Source: Nemania diffusa (lineage: Eukaryota > Ascomycota > Sordariomycetes > Xylariales > Xylariaceae). From it: a stretch of 64,000 nucleotides of DNA. This document shows positions 19,715-29,673 of the stretch, one piece after another; the stretch's first letter is position 1, and every line of letters begins with the position of its first letter. The translations under genes were made by a program, and so were the position numbers. Under the pieces are notes generated by a model. That model saw only the letters and a program-made list of their open reading frames with translations, was not told the DNA's origin and did not search any database. The DNA lies in the NCBI GenBank assembly GCA_038501195.1, contig JBBPUQ010000004.1, positions 3,796,001 to 3,860,000 on the forward strand, written 5' to 3'.

Positions 19715-20753
19715 ATGTCTCAACAAGAGAAGCTGACGCCCGGCGGGAGACTCCGCCGGCTTCTTGCTACTGGCAAGACACTCATTTGCCCCGGGGTGTA
19801 TGATGGGTTCTCAGCTCGCATGGCCCTCGCAGCAGGGTTCGATTGTCTGTACATGACAGGCGCCGGCATATCGATGTCCCGCATCGGAATGGCAGACCTC
19901 GGACTCACCACGCAAACAGAAATGGTCGACGCCGCTAGCATGATTGCCAATATTGACCCGAAGACGCCCTTGATTGCAGACGCAGAGTGCGTGTTGAAAA
20001 GCTCACTTCCCCTCCTGCGTTTGTTCAGGGGCTGCTACCCCTCCCTCCCCTGAAAGCTTCAATAAGGTTAACAGCAATTACTAACCCTACATCGTGCACA
20101 GCACGGGATACGGCACCGCGGCTAACGTCGCTCGAACTGTCGAGCGATACATAGCTGCGGGAGTGGCCGGGTTTCATTTAGAAGACCAGGTTGTCACTAA
20201 AAAGTGTGGTCATCTGAAGGGGAAAGAATGTGTTAGCTTGAGCGAGTATCTTACTCGAATCAAGGCAGCAGTGGAAGTCCGCAACAGGAGGGAAAGCGAT
20301 ATTGTGATCATTGCCCGCACAGACTCGCTAGCGACTCACGGATTTGATGAGGCGCTCCGGCGACTGAAGGCTGCCGTGAAGTGTGGTGCCGATGCAGTCT
20401 TTTTGGAGGCTATCACGACGAAAGAGCAGCTTTCGACGTACTGCGATGCGTTCCGCGGTACTGGAGTAGCGACTCTCCATAATCTAGTACAGGGCTCATT
20501 TGGCTACAAGGTTACGCCGAAGGAGGCAGAACAGTACGGCCTCGGAATTATGATATACCCTGCTCTCTGCCTACTGCCAGCTTACATTGGGATAACAAAA
20601 GCTTTACGGGCGCTGAAGGAGGGAAAAGAAGAGGAGTACCCTGAGGTAGTCACGCCATCGCGGATTTTTGAGGTCTGTGGAATGAACGAAATACAAGGGT
20701 TTGACCGGGAAGTGAGCGATTGGGTACAAGCATCCGAACAGGGTGATGCATAA
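19715..20753 (+). CDS. Isocitrate lyase / PEP mutase superfamily C-C lyase
   Basis: Two exons, 19715-19986 and 20102-20753, are joined over a 115-bp intron (GTGCGT donor, TTACTAACC branch, CACAG acceptor) and give 307 residues. The splice restores IADADTGYG, the family's metal-binding segment. LEDQ and KKCGH (Cys126) follow; the Cys in K[KR]CGH is the general acid of the lyase branch (2-methylisocitrate lyase, dimethylmalate lyase, oxaloacetate hydrolase) as opposed to the phosphonomutases. IIARTDSLA and VFLEA complete the barrel motifs. Such enzymes cleave a C-C bond of a 2-hydroxy or branched dicarboxylate and release pyruvate, glyoxylate or oxalate-type products. No targeting signal is seen. 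The shared promoter with the aconitase-family gene suggests consecutive steps. Confidence 0.88.
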
Positions 20754-21244
20754 AGAATCAAAGGGCTACGACTTGTTCTGCTAAATACGTTCACTACAGT
20801 GGTGTTTATATTATTACTAGTCATAAATATGTTTACGGCAGTGATAAGTGGAGGGTATTATTCATAGCTTTTGGTACTCAAACCTCATTAAAATAGGGGT
20901 TACGTCTTCATTGTGGGAACAGCTTTTGTTCCTCTATCGTACAAAAAGGGGCGATCAACGCTTCCAGACTTCGGCGAACAAGGCGGTTCTTAGAGATCAA
21001 CAATGGGGTTACAAGGCGAGAACGACTGATTGTTTAGCTAACAACAGCAATATCTTATACGGCGGGCGTCTACCATTGTGCATGCCCTTAAATATAAATG
21101 AGGGCCTCTACTAGATAATGGCTCTCAATTCAATTTCATCATCAACCACACACCGCTGCTTCAGACTTCAGACCTGGCAAGCCCACCTGAAGTTTCTAGT
21201 TACCTATCCAGTTCTCCTAGCATTAACCCATCAACCCCATCGTC
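20754..21244. other. Intergenic spacer
   Basis: No supported gene; contains the 3' flank of the lyase gene and the upstream region of the next small gene. Confidence 0.5.
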
Positions 21245-21799
21245 ATGTCTTCCACTCCAACGCAGAGTACCGGGGACTACCGAGTCCGCCCGTCAACCCC
21301 AAGTTTCACCGAACGAAGCAGCGACACCACGCCAATGAGCGAGGAAGACCCCGCACCTATCTCCAAGCCCACGGTGTTTACAGGTGAGTCTCGCCTGTCC
21401 TTCCGCGAGCGCATCCGGCGCCTGCGCGCCAGCGCGAGCGGTCCCACCACCCCTCCGCCGAGCAAGCGCACCACTACACCCACCCACGAGCCAGCGGAGG
21501 TCCCCGGGGCTCCGCGCAAGGCACGGGCTTTCGGGCTTCGCCGGCTGAGCCGGGACGAGGACCGCACGGACGAGGACATCCTGCTCGACAGCAAGGCGAA
21601 GCGAGCGCCCGCGATCATCGACGTGGGCCGACTCCGCGGCTATGACACGCCTGTGCGCGACAGATGCTCCTCGCCGCTGCGGCAGAGCTGGGGGCCTGAG
21701 GAATTCGCTGAGATTGACGCCAAGTTGCGAGCACTCGCTGGCGGGCGCGCTGATAAGTTACCCGCTGATGTCCTTTGTCAGGATCTATCTAAGCACTAG
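21245..21799 (+). CDS. Hypothetical basic, Ser/Thr/Pro-rich protein
   Basis: One exon, 184 residues, ATG at 21245. The sequence is low in hydrophobic residues and rich in Arg, Ser, Thr and Pro; an Arg-rich helix (SFRERIRRLRAS, about 51-62) and a C-terminal helix (PEEFAEIDAKLRALAGG) are the only segments likely to fold. Coding bias with GC-rich third positions from 21380 to 21700 supports a real gene. I do not recognise a family. The frame ends just before a sharp AT-rich island. It could be one exon of a larger model, but I see no good splice sites that extend it. Confidence 0.5.
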   Translation: MSSTPTQSTGDYRVRPSTPSFTERSSDTTPMSEEDPAPISKPTVFTGESRLSFRERIRRLRASASGPTTPPPSKRTTTPTHEPAEVPGAPRKARAFGLRRLSRDEDRTDEDILLDSKAKRAPAIIDVGRLRGYDTPVRDRCSSPLRQSWGPEEFAEIDAKLRALAGGRADKLPADVLCQDLSKH

Positions 21800-22697
21800 G
21801 ATCTACTAGAGTACTAATAATATACTATTATTCCCGCCTATAAATCAAAAGAGATTCTTTTTTTTCTTCACGTTTTAATTTTATATAATATTTATACTAC
21901 CAACTATATTATTTTGTACGTTATACGGGATTTGTAGTTTTGTTTAAAAAAACTAAGTTGAAAATTAATAACATTAAACTTTTATTTTGACACTGATATT
22001 TAGTTTTTACTTAACTGCTTAATATATCTACGTGATTTATTTTTAGTTTAGACTTTAGCCCTTAACATCTCCTGAGCTTTTTGCCGAGCTCAACTCTTAC
22101 GAAGAACACGGGTGTCCTAGGGCTTTATTACATCGGCGAAAATGACCCTGGGAAGAAGTTGGAGCATACCGACGGCCGCAAAGATATACTAGAGCCATTC
22201 AAAGAGCAACATCGTGGCAAAAACAAAACAGAAACTGGATGGGCAGTGACCGAAGGAGCTCCTGGCATATTGACCTGCACGGTCAACTATGATACCCGAC
22301 TTACCCGTAGCAGTTCTATACACAAGAGTATGATCACTTCTATGCTACGATTCTTTTAGTTTTTCTCGACCTTACATCATTTTATGGCTTTTTATCACCC
22401 TCTCGCCTTCTCCTCCTTCTCTACAATGCCTTTTTATGCTAATATTTCGGCGGGATGGGACTTCTGCTTTCACTGCGCCCGGACCCAGGTGAAAGCACAC
22501 CGGGACGCAGGTCGTGTCGGTTAGGAGGCGACCGGCCTGCGGATCCGGTGTGTCTTCTCTTGAGGGAAGACGACGCGCTATGACCAATGCGTCAAGCGTA
22601 AGGACATTTTCGACCCGGTCAGTCACCTTCTTTTCGCTCTATTTCGTAGGGGTTGCAACAGCTTCTGACGTCTGGCGTCTACTAGACGACCCCGGCC
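21800..22697. other. AT-rich island and degraded coding-like DNA
   Basis: From about 21820 to 22060 the sequence is strongly AT-rich. From 22060 to 22360 and 22440 to 22690 GC content rises and short coding-like frames appear in changing phases with stops between them. They may be the upstream part of the broken gene that follows, but I cannot join them reliably. Confidence 0.4.
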
Positions 22698-22986
22698 ATG
22701 CTTGGGGACGCCGCCTACTTGATGGCGATCCTTACCTGGACCGCGCCCTTCTATTATTTCGAAATGGAGGAGAACAGCGACGACGATGAGGACGTAGAGC
22801 CCCGACGCATCTACGAGTACTCGGCCAACATTCGAGCTACAGTCGGCGAACTGGTCATCGATTAACAATAGGCCATTTTTGGCGCAGCATAGCTTTATAA
22901 TGGATTCTGAGGATCGGTCAAAATATGTCAATCTAGTCAGGCGGCAGTTGATGCTAACATGGTTGAACAATATGAGAGACGCTTAG
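22698..22986 (+). pseudogene. Frameshifted gene remnant (C-terminal part)
   Basis: A frame opened at ATG 22698 runs for 55 codons (…RIYEYSANIRATVGELVID) to TAA at 22863. If one T at about 22862-22863 is ignored, the frame goes on as NNRPFLAQHSFIMDSEDR and then …VNLVRRQLMLTWLNNMRDA to TAG at 22984-22986. Both halves have the amino acid mix of a real protein, so a one-base insertion in a once intact gene explains the pattern best. The product family is not recognised. The upstream part is decayed or out of frame. A sequencing error is the alternative. Confidence 0.5.
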
Positions 22987-23205
22987 GTATAAAGAACTAC
23001 AGGGACGACTCAATTGTAGCAACCTTTACTACAGGGTTCGAGAGCCACTACATAGTGACATTGAATTACCACTCATTCTTTATGGAAAATCTAATCTGCG
23101 CATGGACTGCCTGTTCCTAATTAGATAAATTAGTTTGCAGCCATTTTTGAATCGGTGTTCTCTCTACCCCAACCCTTCGTGTTCGTGTACGACATTTTCT
23201 TTGCT

Positions 23206-24222
23206 TCATTCTATCTTGATAGCCTCAACCATTATATGTAGCTCATCCAGACTCGGGCGCTGTTCTGGCACCACTTCCATGCAGGCTTCAACGATAGCAT
23301 TTAGGGGCGGTGGCACAGGCCATTCGATCAGAGTATTAATGGGAACATTAGAATACACCCACCCCTTAATGAGAGGGCCAATATCGTAGATGTCAGATCG
23401 TACAGACCAACCCGCATCATCCAACTTATTCTCGTCCATAGTAACGGTGAGCTCAGGAGCAAAAAAGGTTCCCCACCTACTCTCCAGGTCAACCAGTACC
23501 AAATTCTGTCTGTCCTCTGAGAACATGATATTTTTCAATGAGAGATCGCGATGAGTGATACCGAACGAGTGAAGACATCTCAGTGCTTCAATGAGCTGCA
23601 AGAGCCAGCGCTTGTAATCTGCGAGAGAGTAGGATCGACTGATGCCATGTTGCCAGGGGAATAGTTTTTTAAAAACGAGTTTCCCATCTGCTGATTTACC
23701 AAGGAGATGGGTGAGGTGCGGGGATATCGGAGTTCCGGGACAAGAACCACCCTGGCATTTTAGGAGATTGAGAATCTCTCTTCGGTATTTGCAAATCTTA
23801 ACAAAATGCTTCGACTCGTCAACATCGATCAAGGGCAGCAGCTCAAGATCAGCATCAGTGTGATCAAAATCCTCCGCGAAGTGCTCTTCTGGTGGTATAG
23901 GCACATTCTCGATCTTGGTAGCCTTATCACCATCAATGTCCCAGTTATCTGTGAGATTTGGTAGGTTGCGATGAAGTCGAAGAATATCGCCGGACAGAGT
24001 GCCAGGAATATTTGATAGACGAATGTACCTCCCATGAGCTGTGATGCCGTTTGCCATCCAATAGCTCCATTTTTCGACACTTCCTTCCGTTTTCGTTTCC
24101 TGTGCGAGAATTTCGCAACCAGGATAGAGATTCGAAGTTTCAAACCGTAACTTGTTGTATTCAGAACGAAGGTGTCGTACTTGGGATGTGAAGTGCATGT
24201 CTGGATATGTCTGCAGGACCAT
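23206..24222 (-). CDS. Protein kinase-like protein with degenerate N-lobe
   Basis: One exon, 338 residues, ATG at 24222. The C-lobe motifs are clear: HRDLSLKNIMF (His224-Arg225-Asp226, Asn231) is the catalytic loop, LVDLE (Asp245) replaces DFG, and SDIYDIGPLI plus the late PEQRPSLDELHIMV segment match subdomains IX-XI. I see neither a glycine-rich loop nor a VAIK lysine in the first 190 residues, and the N-terminal 135 residues are unlike a kinase N-lobe. It may use another lysine (VFKKLF, about 183-188) or be a pseudokinase. Such solitary fungal kinase-like genes are common in accessory regions. It lies between a gene remnant and an AT-rich island. Confidence 0.72.
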   Translation of the reverse strand: MVLQTYPDMHFTSQVRHLRSEYNKLRFETSNLYPGCEILAQETKTEGSVEKWSYWMANGITAHGRYIRLSNIPGTLSGDILRLHRNLPNLTDNWDIDGDKATKIENVPIPPEEHFAEDFDHTDADLELLPLIDVDESKHFVKICKYRREILNLLKCQGGSCPGTPISPHLTHLLGKSADGKLVFKKLFPWQHGISRSYSLADYKRWLLQLIEALRCLHSFGITHRDLSLKNIMFSEDRQNLVLVDLESRWGTFFAPELTVTMDENKLDDAGWSVRSDIYDIGPLIKGWVYSNVPINTLIEWPVPPPLNAIVEACMEVVPEQRPSLDELHIMVEAIKIE

Positions 24223-25037
24223 GGTTCAGGTATTCTTTAGACCGTCGTCGAATGTGCTGGCGTTATGCGTTGACAGAGAAGGGGAGTCGTACTTATAAGA
24301 AATAATAAACTGTGCCTCATAATTACTAACAGGATCAAAAAAATCCATTATTAAATCTAAAAAAGAAAAAGATTAAACAGGTGTACATTATTTAAGGATA
24401 TGTAATTAAACATTATAATAAAAAATGAATATTAAATAAAGAAAGAAAAAAATCAAACTTGTCACATCTAGGTAGGACATGTCCTCTGTCGCAAAAGGGT
24501 ACAAGATACCAAGATGTCGTATCTTGGTACTCGGCAGGCTTATATTAGTAGGTCTTGTGTACGCAAGCATCACAAAACTTAGTAAAAACACTATATATAT
24601 ATATATTTAAAGTATTAAGTTTTTATAAACAATAAATCAAAAGCGTAATATAAACTTGAATTATTTTACTTTTATGATTATTATTTTTGCTTAATTTATA
24701 TTATATAAAATTAAACGTTAGTAATTAAAAAAACCTATGCATTTTACAAGTGTTAACTAAATCTTAATTCATAAGTAATAAGTGACTCAAAAAACGAATG
24801 ACTAATTATTCAACGCTAAACATCCTGAATATGAATTGCTATTGTTAAACGAAAGTTCATTCCATTGAGTACTGCGACCAGTTAGTCAATCTGTGACCCC
24901 AAGTTCTCACGAAGCCGAGCAATATATCAGTTCAGTAGAGCCTGCTTCAATGCTATTCCTTCGGCTTAGCTAAAATACCCCAACAATAATAATAGCCGGG
25001 ATGATGGGCTGCCGTCTATAGAACAGCATGTGCTATT
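24223..25037. other. AT-rich island downstream of the chitinase gene
   Basis: From about 24290 to 24800 the DNA is extremely AT-rich, with an (AT)n run at 24591-24607. No gene is supported. The base composition would fit repeat-induced point mutation of an old repeat, but I cannot show this from one copy. Confidence 0.55.
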
Positions 25038-26259
25038 CTAGCATGGAGCCCCGGTGGTGAGGATCGACTTTGCTTGCTGAGCATATGTGCAACCATCTAT
25101 GACATTAGAGTCCGAAAATCCAGCAGACCACATCATAATCCCACTAAACCTTTCATGGCTCTCGTACTCGCTGACGATGTCAGCTAGTTGTTGCGGCGTC
25201 GCATAGTAAGTCTCGCCAGCCGGGCCACCGTTCGCGGCTAACGGGGCCGCCGGCACTCCGATATAGAGTTCTATAAGAATCCAGGTGTTAGAAGTTATCG
25301 TCCAACGCAAAGCTTCAATTCATCTCTCATTCGTTTTGAGAGTTTACAAAGACATATCAGAGTGTTGAGACAGCAGATGAAAGACATAGGAAAACGTACT
25401 CGCGTTAGCCGAAGGTGTGCCTGCGGTATAAGTCACCCAGTCGTCATAGTTGAAGGGTGCATTTCCGTTGATCGGCAGGGCACACGGGTAAGTATAGTTG
25501 TTGTTATTATAGAATTGGGGCCAGAGGTAGTCAAATTCAGCGTTGTCGATCACCACCCCCATGTTAGGTTCTGGTATAGGGCATTGCGGTGCGCCGGTAA
25601 TATAGTAGGTGTTCGCTGGGTCGGATTCAAAGTGAGAGCGGAGAGCAGAGATCATGGCTGGATAATATTCATTTCCATTGTTCAGCTCTAGATCAAAGTC
25701 AAACCCATTGACAAAAGCGTCACCAAAGGGTCTCTGGACATCAGTAGCGCCAGAGTTACCATACGCCTGCCACAAGTTGTTGCCGATGGTTGTAGCTTCA
25801 TCGTCAGACGCCAGCGAGTAAGAGCCAACAGCACCACCAAGTGATAAGATAATCTTAATACCGTTCGATTGGCATGTCGTAATTGCCGAAGCTAAGGCGT
25901 CACAGTTTTGGCCTTCACCTGCGTTGGTAATGAAACATGATTGGCCAATGGTTCCGGATGGGATATCGTTTCCATTTCCGAACGAGTACAAGAAGGCCAA
26001 TACAATGATATCGATGCCCGACTCTGATGTGCAGTAAGTCGAGAGATCGTTGTTTTCAACTAATAACTTATAATTAGGATTCTCTTCCTTCGAGAATAGA
26101 CAAATAAGCCTCGAACAAATACTTACTAGTGCCACCACCGTTTTGGCCCCAGTAGACAACAGTCTCAGCACTGCTTTGACGAGGCAAGAGGGGGTGAGGG
26201 AGAGCAGCCGCCAGCGCAGCCAAAAGTCCAAGGAAGGTCAATACTGAAGCGGAAACCAT
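25038..26259 (-). CDS. Secreted class III chitinase, glycoside hydrolase family 18
   Basis: Three exons, 26259-26127, 26059-25400 and 25270-25038, give 341 residues; introns are 67 and 129 bp. Residues 1-20 form a signal peptide (MVSASVLTFLGLLAALAAAL), followed by a possible Kex2-type PRQ site. VVYWGQNGG is the first barrel strand, KIILSLGG the third, and NGFDFDLE (162-169) the catalytic DxxDxDxE element; Glu169 is the proton donor. The first position is Asn where Asp is usual. The late FSGIMMWSAGFSD strand supplies the conserved Trp. There is no chitin-binding module, so this is the plain class III (plant/fungal endochitinase) type acting on chitin outside the cell, for nutrition or cell-wall remodelling. 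A minisatellite lies 326-516 bp upstream. Confidence 0.9.
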
Positions 26260-26584
26260 TTTGAAGGAGAGTGAGTGTTGAAAATGTATGTGCAAATGTG
26301 TGAAATATCTACAAGGAATGAAACGTCCGTCAAGGACCTGCGATCTAGATCAAGCTTGATGCTAATGGTTAACAACGACAGTCCCTAGAGGAACTTCGTC
26401 ACATATTTGTAGTCTCGAGCAAGCCATAGCATCTCGTTATGTTTTCAGTCACCAGCCCATATCACACGCACCTACAACGTCTTGCTTCTGAGGGACGTTA
26501 CATTACACCATGAAGACAGGATTCCCAGATTGGAAATGATCAGAGGCAATCTGAGAAATAGTATACCTCTTAAGGTTGCAGTAG

Positions 26585-26775
26585 TATAGGAGATGATGTT
26601 TGTTACTTGACACGATAGATGCGGGACTATAGGAGATGGTGTTTGTTACTTGACATGATAGATGGAGTAGTACAGGAGATGATGTTTGTTACTTGACATG
26701 ATCAGGAGTACAGGAGATGATGTTTGTTGCTTGACATGATAGATTAGTACAGGAGATGATGTTTGTTACTCGACC
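26585..26775. repeat. Minisatellite, five copies of a 38-46-bp unit
   Basis: Five imperfect tandem copies share the core TAYAGGAGATGRTGTTTGTT followed by ACTTGACAYGAT. Copies start near 26585, 26628, 26671, 26709 and 26748. The core is conserved while the short linker between copies (GATGCGGGAC, GATGGAGTAG, CAGGAG, AGATTAG) varies. It lies upstream of the chitinase start codon, in the region where promoter elements would be expected. Confidence 0.85.
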
Positions 26776-27708
26776 TAGAATTCTCACAAGAATACATAAT
26801 ACCGACTTTGTGAGGAATCGGCGCGAGAGTGGAGAAAACGCCTTATTTCGTGCAGCGCCTACCGTTAATCCCGAGGTGAAGGGACTCGGGAATCGATAGA
26901 AGCCCTTTATTTCGGGGAAGTTCTCGACGATCACAGTAACGTCGTGCTGTGAGGTGTCATCCTAATGGCCATCATGTTACAACTAGAGGGCGATTGTGAT
27001 ATACATAAAGGACAGCATAGGCCAGTAGTTGCGGCCTTGTGGACGACTGACCGTACGCCTCATCACACGCATGCGTAATACAATCGTAGATTGTTGGACT
27101 AAATAGGGAGCTGGAAGCATATGGGGGCTACAATGTAGTATCGACCCGCTTTATCAGGAACAGGAATGCCGAACTAAGCTCACCCAACCTGCCTAATCGC
27201 TTCCCACTGGGGAAGCTAAGATGAGATGATGGTGTGCAAAAAAGGCAGGTCATCTGCAACCTATCTAATATCAAAAATTGGCAACGTGCCGTTAGAGCGC
27301 TGTAGCGTAAAAATGAAGACAGGAGCTTTCTCATATCGCTGTTATTCCCGCCGATAGATCGTCAGAATAGGAGTGTGAAACGGAGGTGTAGGTATCTGAG
27401 ATCTGGAGCTATTCGTAGGCTTTTTTTTGCGAATGTTTGGAATAGGACTACTGTAGTTAGATGAATAGGCTTTATTTAGAACAAAGACAAGATTAGTAGC
27501 AGGTTCTCAACATAAGACGAGCGAAGGATTCGATTCGTCTTGATTACTATCAGTTTAGCTTAGAATCAAGGGGACGCAAGCAGAGAAGGCAAGGCATCAC
27601 CTAACATAGACGAGAGTTGGCCTTCAATGTCAGCATCTATTGATAAGAGATTGCATTGATACAAGAAAAGTGGGTAGGTAAAGCACCTTTGTGGTTCATT
27701 GAGTCTTG
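26776..27708. other. Intergenic between chitinase promoter region and SNU66 3' end
   Basis: No supported gene. Open frames here are short and lack coding bias. Confidence 0.5.
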
Positions 27709-29673
27709 TTACGCCAATCTGACACCCGCCTCCCTTCGTGTACGAGTTTGGTGGGCGGCGGCTGAGCTCATGCCGACATTCTGACTAGCATCCAGTACAC
27801 TTTGGGCCTCGTGGCGTTTCTCATCTTCAATTTTCTTGAGTCGTTTATCCGTCTTGCCCTTCCCTGACCCTTTGCCATGAAATGCGTGGCTTAAGTGCTT
27901 GAAAGCGTCTTTCTGGCCGAGTACACGACCGTCTTCATCGACATATTTGAGGTCAACACTGGGTTTGTAGTCCTTATTGAATAGCTCAGCTAGTTGCCGA
28001 GACGCTTGCTGGTCCCGCATGTTATTTTGCTGGCGGGCCCATTGTTCGCGTTCTTGCATCGACATTCGATCGAGTCTGCCACCTTGGCGGTCCCGTTCAC
28101 GTTGATTCCGTGTGGTCTGCTCAAGGTCTTCCATACGCCTCCGCTTCTCAGCAAGAAAAGCTTGCTGGTGGCGGAAGCTCTCGTTTAGTTCGCTCGACCC
28201 TGCATCGTCGACGAGGCGACGTTCTCTGAGAAGCTGTAGCGCCGCGCCAATGCCAGTGCCTATGGTTTTTTCTTCATCAACCCCGATAGAAGCTGCCTCT
28301 GCTGGTATGGACGACTCCCGTTTGATTCGTGCTTCATCGAGGTCATCCCCGTCCTTCATTTGTTGATCTTCATCTGAATCATCCTCCATAGCTGTGACAA
28401 TCTTTCGTTGAGGCGATTTAGCCCTTTGCGCCTTGCGCTCTTCGATGTCCTCTTTTGTCAAATTTGACACGAACTCGGAAATTTCATCAATGACCAGCCC
28501 GCCGTCCTGGCCTCCTTTGGCATCGCTCTCTAGGTCCTCGTTTTGGGCCTCATCCCGTAGCTGGCGCGCCAGATCCTCTGGACGCATTTTCTTCCGCCTC
28601 TTGAGAGCATCTCGTCTCTGGGCAGCTAAGGTCGCTTGCAGATCGTCATCGTCGACAAACCCGGAATCTTCGGTTTTGCGCTTTCGACTCACAAATCCAG
28701 CACCTGAATCTATATCCATAGATTGCTCCTCAAGTGGTTCTACGGGGAAAATGTCATCTTCATCTGCAGGCCGTTTCCTAGTCGATTTTGATTTCTTCTT
28801 TTTAGGCTTCTTAATTTTGATTTCTGAGACGTCTAAATAGTCCGAAGTTGGAAGCACCTCGTCTAAGAAGTCGAGACTGATCTTCTGAAGTTGTGGGGCC
28901 TGGTGCGAGCCTAACGACAAGGTAGGCTGTAGGCTATTACCTTGTGCGTCTAATGTGAATCGTTTGACTGTCTTCCCATTGATCTCTTCGTCGTATTGAG
29001 CGAGAATATTTTGTTCACCGGTTTCGTTGATCTCATTAGGGTCATATACGGGCTTCTTCTTCTTTAAGTTGAGCTTCTCGCTCAACTTCTCTCGTTCCCG
29101 TAGTTGAATATTTTCCAACTCGTCGCCCTCGTCGTCGTCTGCTAGAACATCTCTATCGGCGAGTGTAAGGATTTGTTCATCTCCGTCTTCGAATGACTCC
29201 ATCTCATGGCGTACTTTGACACCTGCAAGATCTTTCGATGTGTATCCAACCGCAGCTGCGGCTGCGGCCTTAGCAGCATCAGCTTCCTCATCCTCCTTCC
29301 GGGATTTATTGATCTTCTTTTGTCGCTTCTTCTGGTTTATTAGCCATGATTTAGCGTCTAATTCGTCATCGTCGTCTGCCTCCCCAAGCCCCTTCCCTTG
29401 TAGGGTCTCGAATCGTTTCGCCGCGTCGCGTGCCCTTTTAATGGCTGCAGCCTTTTCTTCACGACGCTTCTTCGCATTTTCAGCGTCTTGCACCTTTTTA
29501 TAGTTATCGTACGCGGCGGCTTCTCGTGTCTCTAGGGTACTCGCAGGTTCTTCGCCTTCGGGGATAACAGGCTTCTCTTGAAATTGTGGACCGCTCGCTC
29601 CAGGAACAGGCAGGGGCTTCATGCCTAGTGAGACACGGAGACGGTTTGTCTCCTCAATCGAAGCGGCGTCCAT
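27709..29673 (-). CDS. SNU66: U4/U6.U5 tri-snRNP protein Snu66 (SART-1 family)
   Basis: Intronless, 654 residues, ATG at 29673. The N-terminal ETNRLRVSLGMKPLPVP is a signature of SART-1/Snu66. The rest is highly charged and helical, with Lys-rich and Asp/Glu-rich tracts, several NLS-like clusters (KKKK, RKRK) and the C-terminal segment DLKYVDEDGRVLGQKDAFKH, followed by HLSHAFHGKGSGK, which is the most conserved block of the family. The protein belongs to the spliceosomal tri-snRNP and helps form the catalytically active spliceosome in the nucleus. Fungal Snu66 varies in length; 654 is within the range between the yeast and human proteins. It has no close partner gene here; the upstream region holds a short intergenic stretch. 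Confidence 0.9.
   Translation of the reverse strand: MDAASIEETNRLRVSLGMKPLPVPGASGPQFQEKPVIPEGEEPASTLETREAAAYDNYKKVQDAENAKKRREEKAAAIKRARDAAKRFETLQGKGLGEADDDDELDAKSWLINQKKRQKKINKSRKEDEEADAAKAAAAAAVGYTSKDLAGVKVRHEMESFEDGDEQILTLADRDVLADDDEGDELENIQLREREKLSEKLNLKKKKPVYDPNEINETGEQNILAQYDEEINGKTVKRFTLDAQGNSLQPTLSLGSHQAPQLQKISLDFLDEVLPTSDYLDVSEIKIKKPKKKKSKSTRKRPADEDDIFPVEPLEEQSMDIDSGAGFVSRKRKTEDSGFVDDDDLQATLAAQRRDALKRRKKMRPEDLARQLRDEAQNEDLESDAKGGQDGGLVIDEISEFVSNLTKEDIEERKAQRAKSPQRKIVTAMEDDSDEDQQMKDGDDLDEARIKRESSIPAEAASIGVDEEKTIGTGIGAALQLLRERRLVDDAGSSELNESFRHQQAFLAEKRRRMEDLEQTTRNQRERDRQGGRLDRMSMQEREQWARQQNNMRDQQASRQLAELFNKDYKPSVDLKYVDEDGRVLGQKDAFKHLSHAFHGKGSGKGKTDKRLKKIEDEKRHEAQSVLDASQNVGMSSAAAHQTRTRREAGVRLA

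Noticed and set aside
22081..22359. 92-codon frame on the plus strand with a protein-like middle
   Set aside because: It begins with TTG instead of ATG and has no recognisable domain. It may belong to the decayed gene downstream, but I could not join it.
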